64,000 nt of DNA from Methylobacterium sp. R2-1 (GCF_014191355.1 NZ_JACHWM010000003.1:310001-374000), one strand, 5' to 3'. Shown: positions 28,210 to 37,880, counted from the first letter of the stretch. Numbers and translations are program-made. The notes: a model not told the origin generated them from the letters alone.

Positions 28210-28779
28210 TCACTGCCGGACCGCCCGCTCGACCTGCACGAGGACATCGAGCGCGCGCCAGGGCTTGTCCAGAAAGACGGCTCGTTCAGGAAGCTCGGCG
28301 ACGCGATGGCCCATGCCGCCGGACGTGACGACGAGGTGGACGTTCGGCCAAGAGTTGTCGGCGAGGCTCGCGAGCTCGATGCCGTTCAGCCCGCCCGCCA
28401 ACTGAACGTCAGTGAACAGCATAGCGACGTCGTCTGCGTGTTGACGCATGATCGCGATCGCCTCTTCCGCACACGTGCAGGCCAGAACGTCGAGAGCAGT
28501 CTCCTCCAGCATCGCTACGGCAAGCTCTCGAACCGTAGGGTCATCCTCAACCACAACAACGAGCTTCGTCGGCAGGGACGATGCTGATCGAATGGGCTGC
28601 TGCTTTTGGCTGACAGCGTCGCGCTGATGAAGCAGGAGTACGAGCGAAGCAAGTTCGTCGGGCAACTCGACGTCGGCAAGGCCGGCATAGGCATCGGCTA
28701 AGCCGTGGGCAACGCCGTGGATGGTAGTGCGGACAGGCTCGTAACTGCTGAGATGAAAGGCATGGTCGGCTCGACGCAT
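28210..28779 (-). CDS. response regulator receiver-domain protein with N-terminal extension
   Basis: A receiver domain fills about residues 70-189: the acidic pair in VVVVEDDPTVRE, phospho-acceptor Asp in MLFTDVQLAGG, Thr/Ser in VVTSGG and Lys in FLDKPW. There is no output domain. The first 65 residues are Ala/Leu-rich helical sequence (HGVAHGLADAYAGLADVELPDELASLVLLLHQRDA) that does not match a known domain. AGGGAGA precedes the ATG at 28779. It may work with the hybrid kinase encoded 1 kb away, which is inference. Confidence 0.82.
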   Translation of the reverse strand: MRRADHAFHLSSYEPVRTTIHGVAHGLADAYAGLADVELPDELASLVLLLHQRDAVSQKQQPIRSASSLPTKLVVVVEDDPTVRELAVAMLEETALDVLACTCAEEAIAIMRQHADDVAMLFTDVQLAGGLNGIELASLADNSWPNVHLVVTSGGMGHRVAELPERAVFLDKPWRALDVLVQVERAVRQ

Positions 28780-29034
28780 AGCTTCTCCCTGCCTGGAAGC
28801 GAGCAATCCTGCGCCCCAGGTGTACGTTTAATCCATGTGGGTCTCTTGCCTTTCGAACGAAGCCGAATGGATCTGGTTTCAATCGCGCTAGCGTAAAATT
28901 AATATTGCAGTGCAACGGCATTACGCTCTGCGTCTCACACGTCAGCTAGCCGGCGCTGCCTGTCCTGTGCCTGCCACGCAGTCTGCACCTCCTCCAGGGC
29001 CGCCTGAGAGGCTGGATCGCGCCGGGGGCGGTGC

Positions 29035-29490
29035 TCGCCAGGAGAACCGGCCCAGGCTCCAGTAATGAGCCGTAGCCGTCCGGATCTGCCCAATGAAGAC
29101 TGTAGAGCGAGCCGGTGGCGACAAGTGCCTTGTCCGGATGCACCTCGGGGCGCACCTCGCGGCTCTCGGTCGCCAATTGCCAGATGGCCTCCATGCGAGC
29201 AGCCGATCCTCCGGCCGAGGCGGCGGGTCGCGGGCGTAGGCTAGTAGCGCCTGGCTGCCATCGAGGGCGAACACCGGGTCGATCGCCGGCTTTACGATAT
29301 GCTCGACCCGCTCGGTCGGTTGGACATCGTGGATGCGACGCCGCGGTACTCATCGATGAACGGCATGTCGTCCACGGCTTGGTCGCTCAATTCGACCTCC
29401 CTCGTTGCCTTATCAAGGCACGTTTTCGCCGCGCGCAGCAGATCTACGAATGGGACTCTGTGCGATGTCGGCCCCGTGGCGCGATAGAAT
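29035..29490 (-). pseudogene. candidate decayed protein-coding gene with frameshifts
   Basis: Three successive minus-strand frames show protein-like composition that hands over in order: PTSHRVPFVDLLRAAKTCLD through MPFIDEYRGVAS, then VEHIVKPAIDPVFALDGSQALLAYARD, then RMEAIWQLATESREVRP and SLYSLHWADPDGYGSLLEPG. A single ancestral gene with at least two frameshifts explains this better than chance. No family was recognised. Confidence 0.35.
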
Positions 29491-29640
29491 TTGGAACCGC
29501 CCCCGGGTCCAAGGCTGAAGTGCGACCAAGCTATGGGGCTGCATCCGACCCTCGTCGGCTGTTCGCCGCACCCGCTCTCAAGAAGTCGGACGCGGTTGGC
29601 AGCCTTTGACGGTGCTTTCGGGGCGTGAGACACCGCCTGC

Positions 29641-29850
29641 ATGTCGAACACGCCGACCCGCAACGTCTCCCTTACGGCCGAACTGGATGTTTTCATCCAC
29701 GCTCAGGTGGCCTCCGGCCACTACTCAAATGCCAGTGAGGTGGTGTGTGCGGGTCTGCGCCTTCTAATCGAGCGTGACTGCGCGCTGACTGCCCCAGCGC
29801 GGTCGACGGTCCGCAAGAGCGCCGGCCTGGATCATCGTCAGGGTCGCTGA
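29641..29850 (+). CDS. ParD-type antitoxin, apparently without its toxin
   Basis: The 69-residue protein has the ribbon-helix-helix start of ParD/CC2985 antitoxins (NVSLTAELDVFIHAQVASGHYSNASEVVCAGLRLLIER). The antitoxin normally ends in an acidic or helical tail that neutralises a ParE toxin; here the tail is short and Arg-rich and no parE follows, since a kinase gene begins 5 bases later. It is probably an orphan or truncated remnant. Confidence 0.7.
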   Translation: MSNTPTRNVSLTAELDVFIHAQVASGHYSNASEVVCAGLRLLIERDCALTAPARSTVRKSAGLDHRQGR

Positions 29851-29855
29851 GCTAA

Positions 29856-31892
29856 ATGACCGCCCCACGATCCGCCTCAACGCTCCCGCAGGAGTTCCTC
29901 AACAACATCGTCGCAGTCGAGAGCATCGCCGCAGTGCCGACCATCCTCGATGTGGTCTGCCGCACCACCGGCATGGGCTTTGCGGCCGTCGTTCGTGTGA
30001 CCGAGGAGCGCTGGGTCGCCTGCGCCATCAAGGACGACATCGCCTTCGGCCTCAAGCCGGGCGGCGAACTGCCCATCGAGACGACCATCTGCCACGAGAT
30101 CCGGCAAAGCAGTACCGCCGTTGTCATCGACCACGTCGCCGAGGACCCTGCCTTCTGCGCGCATCACACGCCGGCGCGGTACGGCTTCCAGAGCTACATC
30201 TCGATGCCGATCGTGCTGCCCGATGGCACGTTCTTCGGCACGCTCTGCGCCATCGATCCCAAACCCGCCAAGCTGAACACGCCGGCAATCGTGGGTATGT
30301 TCAAGATGTTTGCCGACCTGATCGGCTTCCACCTTGACGCGAACCAGCGCCTCGCCTCACGCACTGCCGAGCGTGACCTCTACGAGAACATCATTCAGTC
30401 CGATGCGGAGCCGATCTGCGTCTTCGACACGGAGTACCGGCTGATCGCCTTCAACAAGGCCCACAACGACGAATTCTTCCGGGTCAATGGCTTCTACACC
30501 AAGATCGGGGACGTGTTTCCCGACCTGTTCATCCCGGAGCAGGCCGCCGCGATGCGTGCCAACATGGCGCGCGCGCTGGCAGGCGAAGCGTACACGGTTG
30601 AAGCGGTGTTCGGCCGGGCCGAGTACCAGCAACCGTGCTGGGAGATCACCTACGCGCCCCTGCGCGACGTGACGGGGCGCGTCTTCGGTGCCTTCCACCA
30701 AGCTCGTGACATCAGTGCGCGTCTCAGGGCGGAGGCTGAACTCCAGGATGCACAGGACGTGCTACGGCAGTCGCAGAAGCTGGAGGTGATCGGTCAGCTC
30801 ACCGGCGGCGTGGCGCACGACTTCAACAACCTCCTGACCGTCATCAAGTCGTCCACCGACCTCCTCAAGCGGTCGGGCCTGTCCGAGGAGCGCCGCGCGC
30901 GCTACGTCGAGGCGATCTCCGATACCGTGGACCGCGCCGCCAAGCTGACGGGCCAGCTTCTCGCCTTCGCGCGGCGGCAAGCACTCAAGCCCAAGGTGTT
31001 CGCGGCCTGCGATAGCGTACGAGCGCTCTCCGAGGTGCTCGCTACCCTGACCGGCTCACAGGTTCGGATCGTGACCGAACTGCCGGAGAAAACCTGTTAC
31101 GTGAACGCCGATCCCAACCAGTTCGACACGGCGCTGGTGAACATGGCGGTCAACGCCCGCGATGCGATGGAGGGCGCGGGGCAGGTCACCATCCGCGTTG
31201 AGGCGGTCGAGCAGATGCCGCCTGTGCGCACGCATCCTGCGGTTCGAGGGCCGTTTGTGGCGGTCTCGATCAGCGACACCGGAAGCGGCATCCCGAAGGA
31301 TTCGTTGGAGCGGATCTTCGAGCCGTTCTTCACCACCAAGGGCGTGGGGCAAGGCACCGGCCTGGGCTTGAGCCAAGTGTTCGGCTTCGCCAAGCAGTCT
31401 CACGGCGAGGTTGTGGTGGCGAGCGAGGTCGGGCACGGCACCACCTTCACGCTTTACCTCCCTCGCGTCGGGGGCGAAGTGCAGATGCCGGATCGTGGTG
31501 AGGCGGAGCCTCCGTCGAGTGGCTCTGGCACCTGCGTGCTCGTAGTCGAGGATAACGTGGAGGTCGGGACCTTCGCGACGCAGACACTGGCTGAGCTTGG
31601 CTTCGCCACGGCCTGGGCCGCCAATGCTCAGGAAGCGCTGGCGGAGCTGACAACGGGTGCAGGTCGATTTGACGTGGTGTTCACGGACGTGATGATGCCC
31701 GGGATGAACGGCGTCGATCTCGCCCGTGAGATCCAGCGCCTCTATCCGGATCTACCTGTCGTCCTGACCTCCGGCTACAGCCACGTTCTGGCGGAGAAGG
31801 GGACCGATGGCTTCGATCTTCTGGACAAGCCCTACTCTGTCGATCAGCTCGCGCGCACGCTGCGCAATGCGATCAATCGGCTGCGCCGCTAG
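29856..31892 (+). CDS. hybrid sensor histidine kinase (GAF-PAS-HisKA-HATPase-REC)
   Basis: The 678-residue soluble kinase has a GAF domain (about residues 20-160), PAS (about 170-290), dimerisation/phosphoacceptor domain with His near 320 ([11 protein letters not shown]), HATPase ([11 protein letters not shown]-box, [16 protein letters not shown]) and a C-terminal receiver domain starting near 561 with phosphosite Asp in [13 protein letters not shown]. No membrane helix is present, so it senses a cytoplasmic signal. Its output partner may be encoded elsewhere. Confidence 0.93.
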   Translation: MTAPRSASTLPQEFLNNIVAVESIAAVPTILDVVCRTTGMGFAAVVRVTEERWVACAIKDDIAFGLKPGGELPIETTICHEIRQSSTAVVIDHVAEDPAFCAHHTPARYGFQSYISMPIVLPDGTFFGTLCAIDPKPAKLNTPAIVGMFKMFADLIGFHLDANQRLASRTAERDLYENIIQSDAEPICVFDTEYRLIAFNKAHNDEFFRVNGFYTKIGDVFPDLFIPEQAAAMRANMARALAGEAYTVEAVFGRAEYQQPCWEITYAPLRDVTGRVFGAFHQARDISARLRAEAELQDAQDVLRQSQKLEVIGQLTGGVAHDFNNLLTVIKSSTDLLKRSGLSEERRARYVEAISDTVDRAAKLTGQLLAFARRQALKPKVFAACDSVRALSEVLATLTGSQVRIVTELPEKTCYVNADPNQFDTALVNMAVNARDAMEGAGQVTIRVEAVEQMPPVRTHPAVRGPFVAVSISDTGSGIPKDSLERIFEPFFTTKGVGQGTGLGLSQVFGFAKQSHGEVVVASEVGHGTTFTLYLPRVGGEVQMPDRGEAEPPSSGSGTCVLVVEDNVEVGTFATQTLAELGFATAWAANAQEALAELTTGAGRFDVVFTDVMMPGMNGVDLAREIQRLYPDLPVVLTSGYSHVLAEKGTDGFDLLDKPYSVDQLARTLRNAINRLRR

Positions 31893-31993
31893 CCTACGGG
31901 TGACGTGTAACGTCCGGCTCTGGGTGGCAATCCGACTTCCGCATTCCACCCTGAGCAGGCATGGCCTCAGCCTGTCTGACTGAAGGGATCGTC

Positions 31994-32323
31994 TCACCGC
32001 AGACCGAACCGCCCTGCCCTTGCATCCGCCGTCTTCCGCGTGTGGCACGATCCGGACCGGAGGCGGATGTTGCTCTCGTCCAGCCCAGCGCCGCCATCCT
32101 GCAGCTCCGCGATGTGATCGCAGTAGAGGCGGGTGCCGGTACGGCCGCAGTCGTTGCAGCGCTTGGTGTAGTGGTGGGGCACGTGCTCCAGGAGCAGGGC
32201 CTGCTCCTCGTCCCTATAGGCCACCCACGTGTCGGTGCCAGGCCGAAGAAAGCGTCTAATGATGCACTGCGGCACAATGTGCGAATGTTTTTGGATATTT
32301 GCCGGCTGTCTATGGTTGATCAT
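31994..32323 (-). CDS. HNH endonuclease-like protein, probably degenerate
   Basis: The C-terminal 80 residues match HNH nucleases: RCNDCGRTGTRLYCDHIAEL, DGGAGLDESN and SCHTRKTA. The HNH residues (DH, N, H) are present, and one CxxC zinc pair is intact. The second pair appears as SGSCH where CxxC is expected, so one zinc ligand is missing. The N-terminus is doubtful: the Met at 32323 is only a possible start and the first 25 residues lack homology. Such genes are typical of phage terminase regions, but none is nearby. Confidence 0.5.
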   Translation of the reverse strand: MINHRQPANIQKHSHIVPQCIIRRFLRPGTDTWVAYRDEEQALLLEHVPHHYTKRCNDCGRTGTRLYCDHIAELQDGGAGLDESNIRLRSGSCHTRKTADARAGRFGLR

Positions 32324-32348
32324 GCAACTCTCCCTAAAAGGAATTGCG

Positions 32349-32648
32349 ATGATCAAGCTCAGCCTCGCCCTGGCCGGGGCCGTGGCGTTTGCCTCGCCAT
32401 GCATGGCGCAAACGGCCCTTCCTACCTCGCCCCCCCAAATCTCTACCGACTATCCTGAAACCACTGGCGCACTCGTCGGGGGCCAGAACAACACAGGTGG
32501 CGTCGTCGATGTGATCATCCCCCGTGGAGCTACGGGTGCCGACACCTATCAGTCGAACTCTGCCGCGGCTGGAAACGCTAACCAGCCATCCCGTGCTGTA
32601 CCGCAAGGTAGCGGAGGTGGTGGCAGCGGGAACGGCGGCGGAAACTGA
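32349..32648 (+). CDS. small secreted glycine-rich protein (99 aa)
   Basis: ATG at 32349 follows an AAAAGGAA site by about 6 bases. The product has a clear Sec signal peptide (MIKLSLALAGAVAFASPCMA, cleavage after Ala-Met-Ala), a Thr/Gly-rich central part and an Ser/Gly/Asn-rich tail. No domain was recognised; similar short secreted peptides are common in this group. The length and signal peptide support a real gene. Confidence 0.65.
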   Translation: MIKLSLALAGAVAFASPCMAQTALPTSPPQISTDYPETTGALVGGQNNTGGVVDVIIPRGATGADTYQSNSAAAGNANQPSRAVPQGSGGGGSGNGGGN

Positions 32649-32663
32649 GGCTGCTTCCTTCGG

Positions 32664-32879
32664 CTACAAGCCCGTCCGGCCCGTGCCGGGCGTGGCTTGC
32701 CTGATCGGGTCTAACGGTGCGCCGCCGTCCCTGTGCTCGCTGATGTGGTCGGCGTAGAGCCGGATCCTACCGCGTCTGCCATGGGCCGCGCAGCCCAGGG
32801 CCTGAAACTTCCATCCGGCGCGCTTCAGCACCTCTTGGCGCCATGCCTTGTGCTCGGGGGTGAGCAGTTCGGGATTTGA
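32664..32879 (-). pseudogene. HNH endonuclease fragment without start codon
   Basis: An open minus-strand frame lacking any ATG reads SNPELLTPEHKAWRQEVLKR, then AGWKFQALGCAAHGRRG and RLYADHISEHRDGGAPLDP before turning into unrelated sequence and TAG at 32664. The LYADH and DGGAPLDP blocks match the HNH core. A first zinc Cys appears as Phe (WKF where WKC is usual) and the C-terminal CxxCH block is gone. It lies about 0.4 kb from a second HNH-like gene. Confidence 0.6.
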
Positions 32880-33249
32880 TACCTTTCGGTGCTGGGCGGG
32901 CCGTGCGCGTATCCAGGGTTCCGAGAAGCAGCGAGAGAGCGGCGAGGCAGGCCAGTCCTATCCCCAACCGAGCTGGGCCGCGACCCGGCCGCTGGATTTT
33001 CGGACCCTTGCGCTAGGAAAGCTGGGGGCCGCGACCGCCCGTATCGTTTTGGGGCTCCCGGTGTCCCCCGTCCGTTGGAAACTCGGATCGGCACTCTACA
33101 CCCCAGGCAGGGGCCGCCGTGTGGCAGCGGCTCCATGGCTGGCCCAACTCGCGGCCAACCGCCGGGAGGCAATCCCTCGCCTGCTGGAGGGAACTTAGCA
33201 GCGCAGGATCACCTTGCTCTGGCATCTGCCAACCTCACCACGGAGATCG

Positions 33250-33705
33250 ATGATGCTGCGGTATGCCCCGCTAGGACTGGGCTTGATGACGATCCTGTTC
33301 GCCCACGCAGCGGCTGCTCAGGGCAAGCCCGATAACCCACCCGATAGTGCGTCGACACCGCCTGTGGAGTTGAAGATCACCAAGCAGGATGGGAAGGCCG
33401 TCTGCTCTCCCACTGAACTCCGCCTTCCAGCGAACTCGAACGTGACGATCAACATCGTCAGTCAGTCCGACTCGCCGGTGATGCTCACGTCACCGAACCA
33501 GTTCAAGAACGATCAAGTTCTGCACCATGATGGCGATCTCGCACATGCCGCCAGCGGGGACGGCTACACGGTCAAGCAGAACGGCAAGGGTGTATTGAAG
33601 CTAAGAACGCTGGCGGCGGGCGAGCAGGAGTACGGATGCGCCAGCATCAACAATCAGAAGGAAGTCTTTCGGGGTAAGTTGATCCTGAGCCCGCCGTCCG
33701 GCTGA
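33250..33705 (+). CDS. secreted cupredoxin-like domain protein
   Basis: The signal peptide (MMLRYAPLGLGLMTILFAHA, cut after AAAA near residue 25) precedes a domain of about 110 residues with the cupredoxin-like beta pattern: VELKITKQDGKAVCSP, NVTINIVSQSDSPVML, LKLRTLAAGEQEYGCAS. This resembles periplasmic cupredoxin_1 domains of iron or copper handling systems. The copper ligands cannot be assigned with certainty; a His-Met-type site is not obvious. The gene stands alone. Confidence 0.7.
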   Translation: MMLRYAPLGLGLMTILFAHAAAAQGKPDNPPDSASTPPVELKITKQDGKAVCSPTELRLPANSNVTINIVSQSDSPVMLTSPNQFKNDQVLHHDGDLAHAASGDGYTVKQNGKGVLKLRTLAAGEQEYGCASINNQKEVFRGKLILSPPSG

Positions 33706-34120
33706 GTTCGATTTCGGTGGCCGCAGCGATGAGGGAGGGCTTGGCCTCTTCGGCTGCTCAATGAATTGCCCCGCAGCGGGCCATCCGCTCGGGGCGCATC
33801 TCTCCAATCGCGAGAAGCGGCAGGGCCTATGGTGGCCTCACGTCCATTCACTCGTCACCACCGAGCTATTCCGCTTCGTTCGTGGGACGCCCAAAGAACA
33901 CTGGGCGTAACCAATCGAAAGTAGACGTCGCGATAGATCCTTGCCGTTCTATAAACAGTCTCAGTGCGTGTTGAGGTCTGGTAATTGTAGCATAGCAGCG
34001 AAGCCGAGTTCGCTTCATGGTGCGGACGGCCATTTGGGGCAGGAAACGGACACGCGGATGCTGTCGACCCTGACGGCCAATCACGGACTCGATAGCCGTA
34101 TCCTATGGTGTTCGTGCGTC
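33706..34120. other. 415-base intergenic region, no gene seen
   Basis: No frame has a convincing start or composition. The central part is less GC-rich than its surroundings. No terminator-like hairpin or repeat was identified. Confidence 0.4.
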
Positions 34121-34522
34121 CTAGACGTAGGATGCGCGGCCATTACCGAACGACCATTCGTCCCGCTCGTTCGACGAAAGGATGACCTGCACATCCTCTC
34201 GTCTCAGGCCGGGCTTCTCGACGAGCCGATCGGCGATCGCTTCGTAGAGCAGCTTCTTGGTGGCCGTATCACGCCAGTTCCCGGCGACAATGTGGATCAG
34301 AACGATGTCCTCGGTTCGATGGATTCCAAGATAATCGGCATCGAAGATCAGATCGTCAGGATCATGCTGACTGATGATTTGAAAACGGTCCCCTGGCGGC
34401 ACGCCATAAGTTTCCATCAGCGCTTGGTGAATTCCATCCGCGATGGCTCGCACGTGCGACTTGGGTTTGCCTGTGAGGAGCGAAATGCGAACGAGCGGTA
34501 TCAGCAATACGATCCTTGTCAT
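34121..34522 (-). CDS. tautomerase (4-OT/MIF superfamily) with altered start
   Basis: The protein beginning PLVRISLLTGKPKSHVRAIA is a typical 4-oxalocrotonate tautomerase-like monomer of about 125 residues. These enzymes need an N-terminal proline exposed by Met removal. Here the codon before that Pro is ATA (34499-34501) rather than ATG, although an AAGGA sits about 10 bases before the ATA. The nearest ATG at 34522 would add eight residues (MTRIVLLI) and bury the proline. Either translation initiates at ATA or the enzyme is inactive as a tautomerase. Confidence 0.75.
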   Translation of the reverse strand: MTRIVLLIPLVRISLLTGKPKSHVRAIADGIHQALMETYGVPPGDRFQIISQHDPDDLIFDADYLGIHRTEDIVLIHIVAGNWRDTATKKLLYEAIADRLVEKPGLRREDVQVILSSNERDEWSFGNGRASYV

Positions 34523-34644
34523 CCAATGACGATGGAGCGCGGGTGAATGCTCACAAGGTAGGCTGAACCGGATCGTCGTCGCTACAGGTGGCGTCCGCTA
34601 AAGGTAATGAGCAGTCGTCACGTTGATCGCGAGTGGCAGTCCTT

Positions 34645-35052
34645 TCAGAATCGCCCGCTTGCCTTCCGCGCCTCGGCTAGGAGGCGCCTCGTGTCCGCAA
34701 GCGTGGCCTGCAATGCGGCCTGCTCCGCCTGTACATCGGCAATCAGGCAGGCCGTCCGTTCCATCTCAGCCTGCGCTTTATGCCAGCGCCGACGCTGGTC
34801 CGGCGGAGATGGCTGCTTTCCCTCTTCCAGGACCTCCGAGAATGGCACTTCCAGCAAGAGATTGCCGCTCGCATCCATGATCTCGAAGGTGTGCCGGTAT
34901 GGGTTCGCTTTCTCTCGCAGCAGATCAGCACTTATAGCTGGAACAGCCGCATAGGCTTCGAGGTAGGCACTTTCCACCCCGTCCAGATCAAGTCCGGTAT
35001 CATCCTGCTCCCATCCGTTGTGGCTACGTAAGTGGAAGAAGAACCGTGGCAT
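34645..35052 (-). CDS. DUF6894 domain protein
   Basis: The N-terminus MPRFFFHLRSHNGWEQDDTG and the following LDGVESAYLEAYAAVPAIS match DUF6894, a short domain abundant in Methylobacterium and relatives. The C-terminal half is a predicted coiled coil (EMERTACLIADVQAEQAALQ). No function is established. The 135-residue length is longer than the bare domain because of the coiled coil. Confidence 0.82.
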   Translation of the reverse strand: MPRFFFHLRSHNGWEQDDTGLDLDGVESAYLEAYAAVPAISADLLREKANPYRHTFEIMDASGNLLLEVPFSEVLEEGKQPSPPDQRRRWHKAQAEMERTACLIADVQAEQAALQATLADTRRLLAEARKASGRF

Positions 35053-35187
35053 CGGCCTCTCCTAGGACGCCCTTGGTGACCAACATCTAATCCCGGCATC
35101 CACCGCAAGGGTCACTGGTGGGCGACCCCGTTCCAATGACTGGCACACCTGCTAACGTAGGCCGTCAACCTATGTTATGCTTCCAAA

Positions 35188-35388
35188 ATGAGCGTCGACG
35201 AAACCGACCTCGAGATGGTTCATCGGCATGTCCGGGAAGGCGAGGAGCACCTCGCCAAACAACGGGCTCTCATTGCTCGCCTAAAGCTATCCGAACTGCC
35301 CACCGAAGAAGCTGAGGCACTGCTACACACCTTCGAGGACCTTCAGGGCCAGCACAAAGCTCATCTCGCGCGGATCGAGGGCGGCTGA
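35188..35388 (+). CDS. small acidic helical protein (66 aa)
   Basis: The product starts MSVDETDLEMVHRHVREGEE, is rich in Glu, His and Leu, and is predicted to form two helices. A half-conserved pattern (EEHLAKQRALIARL, LHTFEDLQGQHKAHL) is familiar from small hypothetical proteins in Methylobacterium. No function is known. The composition is protein-like rather than shadow-like, which supports it. Confidence 0.65.
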   Translation: MSVDETDLEMVHRHVREGEEHLAKQRALIARLKLSELPTEEAEALLHTFEDLQGQHKAHLARIEGG

Positions 35389-35634
35389 GAGCAACTTGGC
35401 CCCTCGGGCATGCTCGCACTGAATCAGCGTGTCGGCAGTCCGGTTGCCGAAAGCGGACAAGTCCCCGTGTCAGACAAGGTTCGGCAGCAGGAATCAGATG
35501 CTCTTGCGATGAACGTCCACATCGGGTGGAAGCCATCGTTAGCGAGCGCGATCGGCTGCTGGGCCCTGTGGTCTTGATCCGTACTGCAAGGCTTCCGGGC
35601 CTACCATCCCAACTCACACATACATCGTGGCAGG

Positions 35635-37494
35635 TTAGGCGAGAGGCATCTCGATCCGGCAACGCACTCCACCCGCGGCCAGCTCGTACTCGGTCCGGGC
35701 CTGCAGTGCGTAGGTGAGCGCCCGTTCGATCAGCTCGCGGCCATAGCCGCGCCGTGTCACCTTGTCTGGCTGCACATCCACACCGGTCTCGATCCAGCTC
35801 AAAGCGACCCGGTTCTCACCGTCGACGCTCTGGAGCCGCTTCCAAGTGACGGACAGCTGCCCCGCATCGCTCTTCAAAGCGCCGTACTTGACAGCGTTCG
35901 TGGTCAACTCGTGCAGAGCGAGCGCGAAGTTCTGCACCTGCTCTGAGGACAGCTGCACCTTAGGACCCGAGATAGTGATGCGCGTAGTCGTACTGTCCGC
36001 ATAGGCGGCAAGTTCAGCGCTTACCAAGGCGCCAACATCGACGGTGTCATTGCCAGACTGACTCAGCAGCGCCTGGGCACGGCTGAGCGCCTTCAGCCGT
36101 GTAGTGAAGCTCTCGACCGGTGAACCCCGGGCGATGGTTCGGTTCACAAGGGCGGTGACCACACTGAGGAGATTACGCGAGCGGTGTTGCAACTCCTTGA
36201 CCAGCACCTCCTGCCTTGCCTGCGAGCTGCGCAAGTCGTCGATGTCCATAGCTGCACCGAACCACTCGACGAGTTGGCCTTGGGAGTCGGTGATCGGCGT
36301 CTGCCGAACTAGGAACCAACGATATGAGCCGTCCCTGCCACGGATACGGTGCTGCACGTCCACCGGTCTTCCCTCGGCATGACCCGTACGGAAAGCCTCG
36401 CGGGTTATAGCCCCATCGTCGGGATGGATGGCGTCAAGCCAGCCGCCGCTCTGCGACTGTTCCAGGCTCTGACCGGTGTAGTCGAGCCAGGGTTGGTTCG
36501 AGGAGATGTGCATCCCGGTCGCATCTGAGCGCCACAGCAGAACCGGAACAAGGCTGGCTAGAGCCCGAAACCGTGCCTCACTGTCGCGCAGTGCCTCGTC
36601 GATCTTGCGCCGCTCGGTGACGTCCTGACCGATCTTGAGGAAGCCGCGTAATGAGCCGTCGGCGGCGCGCAGCGCGTTGGTCATTCCCTCGATGAACACA
36701 CGTGAGCCGTCATTGCGCACATGCCAGCGTACGTTTGGAGCCGAGCCCTCTCGATAAGCGGCTTCGGTTTCCTTTGCGTCCTCGCCTGCCGCTCGGTCTT
36801 CTGGCGTGAACAGGATAGCCGCGGGCTGTCCGATAGCCTCCTCAACCGTCCAGCCGAACACAGCTTCCGCACCAGGGTACCAGTCCGTAATCCGGTCCTG
36901 TGGATCGGTGGTGAGGATCGCGTAGTCACGCGCATTCTCGACCACGAGCCGGAAGCGCTCCTCGGTGGAACGCAGTGTGCCCACCTTCTGCAGGCGATCG
37001 ATCACCGGCCGCAGGATGGTAGCGTAGGTGCGCAGGAAGGTGATGTCCTCGTCACCGAAGTCGCGTGGCTCTGTCGCGTCTACCTGCAGCAGACCGTAGG
37101 CTTCACCGCCGGGCATACGGACTGGCACGTTGACCAGTGCGACTACACCAGCCTTCTTCATGAACTCGGGAATCTCGAAGCGCTCCTCCTGGCTGATGTC
37201 TCGCGTGACGACAGGCTTGCCCTGGTTGATCGCGAAGGTCTCGGAAGATTGCTCGTGCATAGGCAGGCGTAGATGCCCGACCACCTCGGGATCCCAGCCG
37301 ACGCCCGCCCGCACGAACAAGGACTGCCCGTTCTCCTGGATCTCCAAGACCTTGGCACGGCCTGTGCCGAGTGCCTCTCCGACGAGCCTGCAGGCTTCGG
37401 TGAGCACCTCGTCGAGGTCCTCGCTACGCAGGGTGAACTCGCCGAAGTCGGCCAGCACCTGCTGCCGCTTCATCATCTGGTCGTAATCTGGCAT
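35635..37494 (-). CDS. HWE-family sensor histidine kinase (GAF-PAS-PAS)
   Basis: The ATG at 37494 follows a GAGGGG motif and gives 619 residues. A GAF domain (about 10-165) is followed by two PAS domains (about 175-300 and 305-425) and an HWE kinase domain. Its H-box is KELQHRSRNLLSVV and its ATPase region starts LALHELTTNAVKYGAL, with the conserved Trp in the later SWIETG. There is no membrane helix. HWE kinases often control general stress responses or light and chemosensing; no cognate response regulator lies beside it. Confidence 0.9.
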   Translation of the reverse strand: MPDYDQMMKRQQVLADFGEFTLRSEDLDEVLTEACRLVGEALGTGRAKVLEIQENGQSLFVRAGVGWDPEVVGHLRLPMHEQSSETFAINQGKPVVTRDISQEERFEIPEFMKKAGVVALVNVPVRMPGGEAYGLLQVDATEPRDFGDEDITFLRTYATILRPVIDRLQKVGTLRSTEERFRLVVENARDYAILTTDPQDRITDWYPGAEAVFGWTVEEAIGQPAAILFTPEDRAAGEDAKETEAAYREGSAPNVRWHVRNDGSRVFIEGMTNALRAADGSLRGFLKIGQDVTERRKIDEALRDSEARFRALASLVPVLLWRSDATGMHISSNQPWLDYTGQSLEQSQSGGWLDAIHPDDGAITREAFRTGHAEGRPVDVQHRIRGRDGSYRWFLVRQTPITDSQGQLVEWFGAAMDIDDLRSSQARQEVLVKELQHRSRNLLSVVTALVNRTIARGSPVESFTTRLKALSRAQALLSQSGNDTVDVGALVSAELAAYADSTTTRITISGPKVQLSSEQVQNFALALHELTTNAVKYGALKSDAGQLSVTWKRLQSVDGENRVALSWIETGVDVQPDKVTRRGYGRELIERALTYALQARTEYELAAGGVRCRIEMPLA

Positions 37495-37880
37495 ACCAGC
37501 CCCTCGCCCTCTGAGCGAACGCACGCTCATCGATAAGGAACCACGATTCAGATCGAAGGTGCGCTCGGCTTTCGTCAGCACCCTTTCGTTCTTGTCATAT
37601 CGAAGGGCTTTTCAGAGGCGCGAGCGGGCTTGACGGCTACATCCGCTTTGCTGCGCTGCCGCTCGAAAGCAGACTGACGCGAGTCCACCCGTTCCGGTCA
37701 AAGATCTTCTTCCGCCAAGTTGCCGGGAAGAAGGCCTTCCAAGAGTCTGCAAAGAGCGAAAAACTGCTGTCCGTAAGCTGGATGACGAACGTCAGGATCG
37801 CACCGGTTGCGGACATTTACGGTCGCCGCACAGCACGCAAGCAGCCCTTGTGATCCAGCCAACCACAGACGCATCGCTGA
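37495..37880. other. 386-base intergenic region with eroded repeat motif
   Basis: No gene was found. A fragment of the GCGGACA repeat (about 37806) and scattered pieces resembling XRE repressor upstream sequence occur, but no frame has convincing composition before 37881. Confidence 0.4.
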
